Source: Phytopythium helicoides (taxonomy: Eukaryota > Oomycota > Peronosporomycetes > Pythiales > Pythiaceae). From it: DNA of 64,000 nucleotides. The notes beneath the pieces were generated by a model. That model ran no database searches. It saw only the letters and a list, made by a program, of their open reading frames with translations, and was not told the origin of the DNA. Positions within the stretch are counted from its first letter, which is position 1, and each line of letters starts with the position of its first letter. A program made the translations under genes and the position numbers. The stretch covers positions 620,001 through 684,000 of the forward strand of contig JANFNE010000008.1 of assembly GCA_024867545.1 (NCBI GenBank). The letters run 5' to 3'. Positions 27,621 through 37,407 of this stretch are shown in pieces.

Positions 27621-29534
27621 ATGCTGAGTCTCGGGGAGCTGCTGGCGGATGGCGAGCGCCGCGGGCCTCGACGCGCCGCTCACGACGTTCTGGCGGCCGA
27701 GCGCGCGGTGTTTCGCGCCTCTGGGGCCTCCCAAGCGCGTGCGGCGCCTGTGCTCCAGTCGGTGGCGCTAGCGGTGCGCGCTGCGAGCCCCCAGGTGGCC
27801 GACAACGCGGACCTCTTGGCTGCGATTTCCAGCTTTGCGGACGGCTCGCAGCGCTGGACGCTGTTGCTGGCGGCCGAGCGGCGGCGCTGGGAGCTCGTCA
27901 AGCGCGTGGCCAAGAGGGACCGCCTGGAGCTCGTGGACCCTATGTACAGGCAATGGGTCTACACCAAGGCTGTGGCGGTGGCGGCCGAGGAAGGACGGCT
28001 GGACATGGTGCAGTTCCTCACGGCGGAGCTGCCGGGGTGCTTTGTGACTATCGCGGTGGAGAGGGCGGCGAGGAACGGACATCTAGACATCCTCCGGTGG
28101 CTGCTGGAGCGTCATGAGGACGTCAAGTGGGGAGCAGACGAGCTTAAGGCTGCGCTCGAGGGAGGACAGCTCGAGACTGCGCGCTGGCTAGTCGAGAATG
28201 TTCCAGAGTCGACGCGAAGAGGGGTTTCGAAGCTTGCGGTCGCGACCAGCGGGAACCTCGAAATGATGCAGTGGGTGCACAGCTTGCGTCCGGACGATTT
28301 CCCGCCGTTCATGTTCCAGCGTGCGCTGAACGCCGGCGCCAGCCTCGAGTTCATGAAGTGGCTCTTTGAGAACGGGTATTTTGACCGTGCCGATCACGCA
28401 GGGATTTGGCTCGACGGCGCTGCGCGAGAAGGGCGACTGGATGTGATCCAGTGGCTTACCGAGCTTAATATTGGTCACTGCTCGCCGACCTGTGTCGAGT
28501 CAGTTGGCTCAGATGGGCAGCTCGAGATGGTGCAGTGGATCATGGACAACCGTTTCGACGGCTGGGGAGAGTACGCGATGGACGAGATTGCTGCGAATGG
28601 GCACTTAGAGATCGTGCGGTGGATCAACGACAACTATGGCGGCTGTTTCTCGTCATCAGCGATGGATCGTGCAGCTACCAATGGCCACCTCGCACTCGTC
28701 AAGTATTTGCACGAGTACCAGAACGAAGACCTTGGGTGTTCAACTTCCGCCATGGATGGAGCTGCAGGAAACGGACACTTGGATGTCGTCAAATGGCTGC
28801 ATGAGTCTCGAACTGAAGGTTGCACAGCGAACGCGATGGACACGGCAGCCATGGAGGGCCACTTGGATGTCGTGATGTGGTTGCACGCGAATCGAAGAGA
28901 GGGGTGTACCCAGTGGGCCATGAACTTTGCTGCCATGAATGGACACCTCGACGTCGTAAAGTGGCTTACACAACAATCGAAGCGAGGGATGTACTGCCGA
29001 CGCAATGAACCGCGCTGCGGCTAATGGACACCTGGATGTTCTCCAGTGGCTTCATGCTCATCGAACTGAGGGCTGTACTCCTCGAGCCATGAGCTCAGCA
29101 AGTCGCGGAGGCTTCGTAGACGTGATGAAGTGGCTTCATACCCACTATAGTTTGGCGTACGGAGAGTTTCAAGAACTCATGCAGAATGCACTCGATCTAG
29201 CTGCGGGCCACGGTCGCCTTGACGCACTTCGATGGCTCATGGAGTCACAATCCTTGCGCTGCTCACCGACCGCGATGGACTTGGCGGCAAAAAAGGGATA
29301 CTTGGACATGATGATTGTTCTGAAGTCAGAATTCGATGTCAGTGTGAGCGAACCACATTTACTGCTGCTGTGAAGGCGAATCACCTGGAAGTCGCCCAGT
29401 GGCTCGCTTATCACTTCCCGAATGCAGTCGATCGATCATTCTTGGAGGCTGCAACGCTTGGGAGCAGTGCGTACATTCGAAATTGGCTCTTTCTCGAGAA
29501 CGAAGGCGCTCGCTACGCAGTGCGGCAGGTATAG
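27621..29534 (+). CDS. Class B ankyrin-family protein with two compensating one-base frame changes
   Basis: From the ATG at 27621 the frame runs to about 28977, where one extra base (around TTACACAAC) shifts it. It is restored by a missing base near 29338 (GAATTCGATGT), and the last segment ends at 29534. The total is a whole number of codons, about 637 residues. Class B features are the N-terminal DPMYRQWVYTKAVAVAAEEG, the module VKWGADELKAAL...VPES, sparse early repeats, then four 28-residue units. A long C-terminal region ends in IRNWLFLENE, matching the gene at 35261. Without the two indels it would truncate at 29024. Sequence error or recent pseudogenisation are both possible. Confidence 0.8.
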
Positions 29535-29622
29535 GCCTCCCCCCATTTGATGAACGCGATATCATCTCCATTCTTTTATCACAATTATCCTGTTGTATCT
29601 ACACTTTGAAGCACAACCATAG

Positions 29623-30465
29623 CTACCGCGGCAGCGCTGGAGACTGAAGCGAGACGTAGTTAGGGCTCTTGCTCCCGTCGTTCCCATGGCCAGTTTTCTC
29701 TTGCGCGCTTGAAGCCGGCAGTGGCGAAGCGATAACAACGGCGACGGAGGCCTCCTCGTCCATCTTGGAAGCACGAGCGCTGCGGAGCCCACCCGTTGGC
29801 ACGGATGCGTCGATCTGCGGGCTTTTGGGGCGGTACACGATGCACAAAATCACTTGAACCAGACTCAATGCCGTACCAACGACGTTCGGTGCCAAGACGA
29901 ACATGTCGTCGTCCACGATAGCAAAGCCTACCCAGAGCGCTGCGTTGGTGCAGTTCGCCACACACATGGTGAACGGCATCGAGGCGGCCGACTTGGTGCT
30001 CAGCACGCGGCGGATGGTCGCGAGCGGCGAGGCAAAAAGCCCGATCGCCGCGACAATCGTGATCCATCCAGCTACGTTGCCAATCTCACTGCGAGTCTGA
30101 CCTGTGACGCCTGCACTCGCGAGGATCGTGTAGACGGTGGCGAGCGTGATAAATGCGGCGCTGATCGCGAGCACGCGGTGGATGGCCGGGCGGTCGTCGC
30201 TGTAGCGGTAGAAGAGCGCGATGAAGCCGATGGCCGTGAGGATGCCCGAGACGGCGACGACGAAGAGCGGCAGGATATCATCCGTCATGTAGGCGTAGAT
30301 AGAGAGCACCCAGCAGTTGGTGCCGAGCATGACGACGGGCAGGATCTGCACCTCGCCCGTGGCCTTCTGCTTGTAGACTCGGTAGAAGTCCGGGAACGGC
30401 GACACGCGCACGAACACGCTCGAGAGGATCGTGAGCCACACGAACGCCGTGTGCGCGCCCGACAT
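29623..30465 (-). CDS. SWEET-family (MtN3/saliva) sugar transporter
   Basis: 280 residues from the ATG at 30465 (MSGAHTAFVWLTILSSVFVR); an upstream start at 30654 adds a non-homologous Arg/Pro-rich leader. Seven hydrophobic segments form two three-helix MtN3 repeats around a linker helix. Hallmarks are SPFPDFYRVYKQKATGEVQILPV in repeat 1 and SPLATIRRVLSTKSAASMPF plus TNAALWVGFAIVDDD in repeat 2. The C-terminal 60 residues are a hydrophilic cytosolic tail. SWEETs are bidirectional sugar uniporters of plasma or organelle membranes. It is divergent from the second SWEET at 31231, so the two may share a promoter. Confidence 0.92.
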   Translation of the reverse strand: MSGAHTAFVWLTILSSVFVRVSPFPDFYRVYKQKATGEVQILPVVMLGTNCWVLSIYAYMTDDILPLFVVAVSGILTAIGFIALFYRYSDDRPAIHRVLAISAAFITLATVYTILASAGVTGQTRSEIGNVAGWITIVAAIGLFASPLATIRRVLSTKSAASMPFTMCVANCTNAALWVGFAIVDDDMFVLAPNVVGTALSLVQVILCIVYRPKSPQIDASVPTGGLRSARASKMDEEASVAVVIASPLPASSAQEKTGHGNDGSKSPNYVSLQSPALPR

Positions 30466-31230
30466 GGCGTCAGGAGGTGCAAACGCAGCAGTTGGAGGCT
30501 CTGGCCGCGCCTGGCGCCTGGTTGAAGGCGGGCGAATTCTGAACTGAGCTGCTCGATGGCGAACAAGTCGGCGTGTCAGGCGTGGTGCCTGCGCGCTGGT
30601 GCTGTCCATTCCGATGTTGTATAGCGTACCAACTCTTGGTGTATATTCTCTCAAAATGTCTCATTTTCACATAAATATGTGTAATTAATCTTATAAGAAC
30701 GGCATTAGTTGATACTATTGTATCATCTGCTTCGAAGAGTCTGATTGGTCGCGCACTGGCCCGTCTACGCACTATTATTCTCCAATTTACAAAATTACTC
30801 TGTACCGGTACCGTACCGATAACGACATTTTGATTGTTCAATACAGTACGACGGCCCCGTCATCGACCGACACCGCGTCATCAAGTATGACTGGATCCTG
30901 CAGCGCCACACGCGACTTCCTGCCGCTCGGTTGTCCACGCATCACGGCTCGCTGCACGCCTTGAGAGGCTGTTGCGGCCGGTTTGGGCTCCGCGAGGCTG
31001 TCCGGTCGCCAGTGGCAGGGCAGCGGAAAACAAAATTGTCTCGGACGGAGACTGAGCTGGTCGAGGCCGGTCTCACTTGCAAATCTCGAGGGCAGTTCCG
31101 TTTTGGCGTTGCGTTGCGTACTTCGACCAGTCGTTATCGCCATTCGTGACTCCAAGTCGTTGCCAGGTGGCCGCTTTGGTGGCCCGTGAAGATCGCCCAC
31201 AGCCACTTGTGTAAACGGTAGCTAGACACG
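30466..31230. promoter_or_regulatory. Shared intergenic region between divergent SWEET genes
   Basis: 765 nt separate the two head-to-head SWEET start codons and must contain both promoters. The central part is AT-rich (30650-30720), followed by a TACCGGTACCGTACCG near-repeat at about 30804-30820. No gene is seen in it. Specific factor sites cannot be assigned. Confidence 0.5.
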
Positions 31231-32121
31231 ATGGGAGACACCACCGAGGTGATCATCAACGTGCTGCGCGTGCTGACCATCCTGTCGTCGCTCATGGTGC
31301 GGCTGGCACCGTTCCCCGACTTCTACCGCGTCTACAAGCGCAAGGCCACGGGTGAGGTCAACATCCTGCCAGTCGTGCTGCTCTTCTCGCTCTGCTACCT
31401 GCTCGCCATCTACGCATACATGATCCGCAACTTCTTCCCGCTCTTCACGGTCGGCATTCTCGGCCTCTTCACGTCCTCGGGCTACTTTGGCATCTTTTAT
31501 TTCTACAGCCGCGAACGCGGGTTCCTGCACAAGCTCTGCATTGGTGTCGCCTTTGCGCTCGCGGTGTGCACTATCTACATTGTGCTAGCCGAGACCGGCG
31601 TCACGCAACAATCTGACAGCGAGATCTCGACCGTCACGGGTTGGCTCGCCAACGTCCCGGGTATGGGTCTCTGTATCGCTCCGCTCACGACTATCGGCAA
31701 GGTTTTCCGCACGCGCTCCTCGGCGTCGTTACCCTTTACACTTTGTCTCGTTCTGCTCATCAACAGCGTTCTTTGGATCGCCTACACAAGCCTCGACTAC
31801 AACTTCATCGTGCTGTTCCCAAACATCTTTGGGTGCGTGCTCAGCACCATCCAAGTCATACTCTGCTTTGTCTTTCCTGCCAAGCACCCGAGTGCGACAG
31901 TCGACTTGCGCGCAGGGGTTCAGAGCCCGATCATCAAGGGAGTTGACGACCGGCTCTCCATCTCGATCTCCATGCCAGCGTCGCCAGTTTCCACCGGCCA
32001 CACCCACACCACGCACAGTCCAGGAGGCGAGAAGGCTCTTGGGTATCACGGATTGCAGTCTCCCGTGGTCGTCGTCCACGTGACCAAGGAAGCACGAGAT
32101 GCCAAAGCGCTGCCCAAATGA
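31231..32121 (+). CDS. SWEET-family (MtN3/saliva) sugar transporter
   Basis: 296 residues from the ATG at 31231, with seven predicted helices in two MtN3 repeats. Hallmarks are APFPDFYRVYKRKATGEVNI, APLTTIGKVFRTRSSASLPF and LLINSVLWIAYTSLDYNFIV. A long hydrophilic tail follows, rich in Ser/His/Pro (TGHTHTTHSPGGEKALGYHG). It is a diverged paralogue of the gene at 29623-30465. Both share a LQSP motif near the C-terminus (SLQSPALPR and GLQSPVVVV). Substrate is unknown; a hexose or sucrose is inferred from the family. Confidence 0.93.
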   Translation: MGDTTEVIINVLRVLTILSSLMVRLAPFPDFYRVYKRKATGEVNILPVVLLFSLCYLLAIYAYMIRNFFPLFTVGILGLFTSSGYFGIFYFYSRERGFLHKLCIGVAFALAVCTIYIVLAETGVTQQSDSEISTVTGWLANVPGMGLCIAPLTTIGKVFRTRSSASLPFTLCLVLLINSVLWIAYTSLDYNFIVLFPNIFGCVLSTIQVILCFVFPAKHPSATVDLRAGVQSPIIKGVDDRLSISISMPASPVSTGHTHTTHSPGGEKALGYHGLQSPVVVVHVTKEARDAKALPK

Positions 32122-32335
32122 TGTCGCTAAGTGTTGTAAATGAATGCTATGCTTTCAAGTGTAATGGAGTAGCCCATGTTGGGCAGTGTTGGGTGGTATC
32201 ACAGGGATCCGAGTTTGATCGTGTCGAGATTCAATATTTTCTTTTGCACTTCTGCTGCGCTGCGGATTGCCTTTATATTCCTATGCACACGCAATGACAG
32301 CCGCACGCTACTCATTCCAACTTGCTAATCTCTAC

Positions 32336-34231
32336 TTACACAGGAGACAGGAAGAACGAAGACTCGATCTCGGGGAAAATGGTGCGCTCGCCAGTTGTCT
32401 GGTACGTGCGGTGCAACCAGTCCATGAGGTAGTAGTTGTACCGCTTCGCAAACACGATCACCTTTTCACGGTGTACGAGGCGCGGGTAGCAATGGAAGAA
32501 CCACTGGAGGATCTCGACGTGCTCATTGCGGCTTGCATTCACCGCAGCATCCATAGATGGACCCTCCGATCGGTTTCGATGTAAGAACAGCAACACTTCA
32601 AAGTGCCCACCAGCCGCTGCGCCATCCATGGCCTTCGTGGTGCATCCCTCGGTCCGATGGGTGTGAAGCCACCTGACCGTCTTGAGATAGCCGCCGGCTG
32701 CCTGCGTTGTCCATTGCACTGGTCGTGCAGCCTTCGCTTCGGTTCGCATGCAGCCACCGCACGACTGCCAAGTGGCCGTTTGCAGCTGCCTGGTCCATTG
32801 CCTTGGTCGTGCAACCTTCACTGCGACACTCGTGCAACCATTTGACCATTTCCAAATGGCCGTTGGCTGCTGCATCATCCATAGCGCGCGTTGTGCAGCC
32901 TTCGAGGCGATGGAAGTGAAGCCACTGCACGAGCTCTAGGTGTCCGTTCGCGGCAGCACCATCCATGGCTTGAGTCGTGCATCCTTCCTGCCGGTAGTAG
33001 TGCAGCCACCGCACGACGTCCATGTGGTTGTTTCGCGCGGCTTCGTCCATGGCATCCATGGTGCACCCCAGTACGCCTGGTGCAGATGAGCTGCTGGCTG
33101 ACCCAGACAACCGATCAAACTTGAACAAGCTGTGCTGTCGAACCACAGAGGTGCTGGAACGGCCATTCTGGTGTTCATGGAGCCACCGTACGATCGAAGG
33201 TGTCCGTTCGTCGCAGCTCCATCCATCGCGCGCTCCGTTCCTCCTTCTCGCCGATTTACCAGCAACCACCGCGCAATCTCGTAGTGTCCATTTGTAGCAG
33301 CCAGATCGACAGCATCGGTAGTACATCCTTCCTTGCGATGATCATGTAGCCACTTGACGATGTCTAGATGCCCGTTGGCAGCCGCCGAGTCGATGGCGTC
33401 GGGTGTGCAGCCTGCTTTGGACCTGCGATGGAGCCACTTGACGACATCGAGATGACCGCTCGCCGCCGCAATGTCCATGGTGCGGCTCGTGAACACGCCG
33501 TAGCCAGTCTTGTGCAGCCACTTGAGGACAACAAGGTGCCCGTTTCGCGCAGGCTCATCCATTGAAATCCCCTCATGCTTGCAGAAACGCTTCTTTTCGA
33601 GCCACTTGAGCACGTCCAGATGTCCGTTGGCAGCTGCGTTCTTGGCGGCGCTCGAGGACGTCTCTCCTCTGGCGTCCTGAAGCCATTGAAGCAGCTCGAG
33701 GTTGCCGTTCTTGGCTGCCAGATCGATAGTCTTGAGACGGCTTGGCGGCGTGGTGTTCTCCACGATCCATCTCGCGACGTGCTCGTGGTTATGCTGCACG
33801 GCCAGTCTCAGCTCGTTGGCTCCCCAGAAGACGTGGTCGTGGTGCTGCTTGAGCCACTCGAGCACGTGGAGATGGCCATTGGCGGCTGCCTGCTCGACCG
33901 CCCGCGTCACGAGTCCTCCAGGATGGAACGCGATGAACCACCTAACCGTCTCGAGGTCTCCTCTCGCCGCCGCGAGCGCGAGCCCCGCCGAGAACTGCGC
34001 CTGCTTGTAGTACACATCCGATGCTGCGAGCGCCTCCGGGTGGGCTGCAACGCTCTCCAGCAGCCTTCTAGAGCCTACGGCAGCGGCGGACGCGATCGAG
34101 CAGCTCGGCGGAGCGTCCAAAAACGCGTTCAGAGCGTCTTCGACGTGCCCGAGCGCCGCGATTTCGGGCCGCGAGCGACACACGACGCGCACGCTCGTGA
34201 GCGGCAGCAGCGAGCGCCGAGGCTCGCCCAT
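32336..34231 (-). CDS. Ankyrin-family protein with two compensating one-base frame changes
   Basis: The ATG at 34231 opens MGEPRRSLLPL; the frame loses one base near 33195 and regains one near 32695. The total is a whole number of codons (about 631 residues), ending at 32336. The N-terminal cap has LGHVEDALNAFLDAPPSC. The module HVFWGANELRLAVQHNHEHVA...TTPP follows, then about nine 28-residue units and the cap RYNYYLMDWLHRTYQ. One unit is expanded by about 30 Ser/Phe-rich residues (FKFDRLSGSASSSSAPGVLG) between EHQNG and CTMDAMDEAA. Sequence error is as likely as true inactivation. Confidence 0.8.
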
Positions 34232-35260
34232 TGCAGCGTGCAGGGCGATTCTGTTACGCTAGTGACGCGCGTGGAGCTGCTGGCGGCCGCGACGAGCGAG
34301 GGAAGGCGGCCGTCGCCTGATGCGGCGCCGGCGCCGGTGGCCAGCGCAATGGGCGGACAGGTGCACCGGTACACTATGCTGTTCGACAGGTTTTCGAGCG
34401 CAAAAAATGACGCAGCAGAGGATTGACGCGTTTTCTACCAATCAGAGAAGACCACTTGAGGGAGACAATCGAGTGTCCACCCACGGAACCTACGGTACGG
34501 ATCAACTGGTCGGGCTTTTCGCTGCGCGAGCCGGTCGTGCATGGCGGCGAGCTGTCGAGCTGGTCGCTCTACCGCGTGCTCTATGCGCGTCTCGACGCGA
34601 CGCGAAGGTTTTGAGGCAGGTCAACGCGGGTCAAGACGGAGCGAGTCGGAGCGGAGTTCGTGTCGCCGGTGGCACGTCATTCCAGTTTGCGCAGTGGGCG
34701 CGTGCTGACGCTCCAGCAGAAGTGGAAGCAAGTAGATTACGGACCGCCGGTCATAGATTGTCTAGTCTTTCTGGCGCAGACTTTGGGAGTTGCACTCCCC
34801 ATCGTGATCCTGTCGCTGTGGATCCGTTGGGAACGGCGAGTTGCCTGTTCGTGCGCGCCGACCGCAGAATTTTGGTGGAGACGCCAGAACGTTGACCTCC
34901 GGTGTCTCTATGCGGAGACAACAGCTTTTGAGTGTTCGTCGAGTTGAGGTGCTCGCAAGTAGGTAATGGAACGACAATCGGCAGGTGTTGCTTTCAGTTC
35001 TCCAGCCGAGTTTTCTAAAGTTTTCCCTCACCGGATGCATTTGGCGGCTCCAGCGAATTCCGGCAGCTGCGAAAGTGCACGGCGCTGCTGCGCAGGCAGG
35101 TGTGCCACAGCTCAATCACGAGCATTGCAGGGAAGCTACAGTGCCCTTCAATCCATCTGGTCGGCGACCGTAGAAACCGATCCAAGCCCATCAAAAGGCA
35201 ACACACAGCACACCGAGACCACATTGATTTGTACACACAAAGTCAACAAGGGACCACTAA
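34232..35260. other. Gap with orphan coding-like fragments
   Basis: No complete gene. Two short frames read like protein: 34490-34614 (RINWSGFSLREPVVHGGEL...SLYRVLYARLD) and 34716-34850 (QQKWKQVDYGPPVIDCLVFL, then a hydrophobic helix ALPIVILSLWI and RWERR). They are in different frames with stops between, so they may be remnants of a membrane-protein gene that I cannot identify. The part nearest 34232 is the upstream region of the ankyrin gene. Confidence 0.35.
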
Positions 35261-37148
35261 TCACCGAGATCGAACCACCTCGCTCTCAAGGAAGATCCAA
35301 TTGTTGAGATGTGAGCTCTCTTGGATGGTAGAGGCGAAATAGTCGCGGTCCGCAATGTCCGGGAACTGCTGGAAGAGCCATTTGAGCATCTCCAAGTCGT
35401 CATTCTCGGCAGCCTCTTTGAATGCCGCGTGCGTGCACGTGCAGTCAAATTCGGACTGCAGGAGAATCAGCATGTCGAGCATTCCATTTGACGCTGCATA
35501 GTGCATAGCCTTCGGTGAACAGCGAACTGTTTGCGTTGTGTCCAGCCACCGGAGCGTCTCCAGATGCCCGTTCCCAGCGGCGAGATCCAGCGCATTGTAC
35601 ACAATCACAGAGTCATACCGCAGGCCAAGGTTCTCATCAAGCCACTTGAGCATGCCGAGGTACCCACCCAGTGCACAAAACTCGAAGGCGCGAGGTCTAC
35701 AGCGATCGTATCCGTGCTCACGCAGCCACTTGACGACCTCCATGTGATTGTGAGAAGCTGCGCTTGTGATCGCTGCAGATGTGCATTCTTCGTCATAGTG
35801 CTCGTAGATCCACTCGATGACTTCCAAGTGGCCAAAATCGGCTGCTCTATCGATCGCCATTTCAGTGCAGCCTTCCTCTCGATGGTCGTGGAGCCATTTG
35901 ACAACTTCGAGGTGACCTCGCTTGGCCGCTCCATCCATCGCCCAGTGCGTGCAACCTTCCTCTCGATTCTCGTGCAACCAGATAACCACGTGAAGGTGGC
36001 CGTTCTTGGCCGCGCCATCCATTGCGCTCTCATTGCACTCAAACTCGTAGCCCTCAAACTCATGGAGATAAATCACAACATCAAGATGCCCGTTTGTCGC
36101 CGCCCAGGTCATTGCTGCTGCTGTGAAATGCTCAGGATGGTTTTCCGCGACCCACTTGACAATCTCCAGACGACCAGCGCCAGCAATTCCATCCAGCGTG
36201 TCATCTTCTCCCAGCGCATCTGTGCGGTTCTCCATGAGCCACTTCACCATCTCGAAATGCCCGTTTTCGCCAGCTTTTTCCATGACGTCAGACGAGCAAC
36301 GACCAACACCGATCTCGGTCATGTACTTGACAATTTCGAGCTGACCGTTTTCCACGGCAAAATCGAGAACTATGTCGTGTTCCCACGGTCCGTAGAACCC
36401 GTTCTCGTACACCCACTTGATGAGCTCCAGGTTGCCGGTCTTGATCGATTCTTCTGGTATCGAGGTCGCGTTCTGCGTCGGGTCAACTTCGACAGCCCAC
36501 TGGAGCAGTTCGAGATTTCCGCTGGCCGCTGCCGCATTCAAATTGACTCCCAAGAACAGACATCTGCGGGACGTTCGCGTGCATCCACTGGGCCACCTCC
36601 ATCTGATTAGCGCGCAGTGCCGCAGAGAGTGCGTCTCCGTCCCATCGCACGTTGCTGTGGTGCTGGTGGAACCACTGCAGCACTCTCAGCTGTCCATTCT
36701 TGGCCGCTTCCTCCACCGCGAATGTCACGTAGCAGTGTGGGAACCTCTCTGCGAGCAGCTCGACGACGTCCAGCTTCCCCGCCGCCGCAGCCCTCGCCAA
36801 CGCCTTGGTGAACACCCACTGCGCGTACGTGGGATCTGCCTTGTCAAACCTGTCTCGGTCCACCACTCTCCTCAGCAGCGTCCACTCCTGAGCGTCAGCG
36901 GCCTGCAGGATAGTCCAGTTCAACGAGCCGTCCGCAAAACCAGAGATCGTCTTGGCAGCGTCCGCAAGCGACGCGCAGCGATGCCGAGCGACCAGCTCCA
37001 CCGCCTTGAGCACCGGCGAGCTCAGTGCCGCGCTGTCATCTCCTCCGCCCACCCCACGAGCCACGCGGTCGGCCGTCGCGGCGTCTCGGCGGCTGCGGAC
37101 GGCGCGCAGCTCGCCGTCATGGCGCAGCAAGCGGTTGATGCGGTCCAT
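35261..37148 (-). CDS. Class B ankyrin-family protein with one frame change
   Basis: The ATG at 37148 opens the N-terminal cap. DPTYAQWVFTKALARAAAAG and VRWDGDALSAALRANQMEVA follow. At about 36560 one extra base moves the frame (WMHANVP, then RRCLFLGVNLNAAAASGNLE), and the protein runs on to 35261. Allowing for that base gives about 628 residues. Repeats are diverged in the middle, then several 28-residue units (NGHLHVVIWLHENREEGCTHWAMDGAA). A C-terminal region with FDCTCTHAAFKEAAENDDLE ends LNNWIFLESE. Closest relative here is 27621-29534. Only 259 nt separate it from lysyl-tRNA synthetase. Confidence 0.82.
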
Positions 37149-37407
37149 GCTGCTCGAGTGGGTTGAAGGCGGAGAGTGGTCAGTAATTCGCGTCAGTGAC
37201 TGTCAGCCGTATCCGCAGCCAGTCGCTGCGGCCCCCTGGCCATGCGATCGATCACTTGGCTTCCGACCGCTTGGCCCCGAGAGAAGCTGCCAGGTGCGCC
37301 TTCCGCCGTGTGCATGTTCGCGGCTCCTGCGGCGCCGAGAGTGATGGTGCAGCCCCGGGAGCGCGCGCGAGGAAAGCGGCGCCACTAACGATCTTGCGCG
37401 CTGCAGA
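37149..37407. promoter_or_regulatory. Bidirectional intergenic promoter region
   Basis: 259 nt lie between the start codons of the class B ankyrin gene (minus) and lysyl-tRNA synthetase (plus), so both promoters must lie here. It is GC-rich, with no recognisable TATA box. Confidence 0.45.

Noticed and set aside
28960..29340. Programmed frameshifting in ankyrin genes
   Set aside because: Shift sites differ between genes, have no common slippery sequence, and similar indels occur in LysRS; sequence error or decay is simpler.
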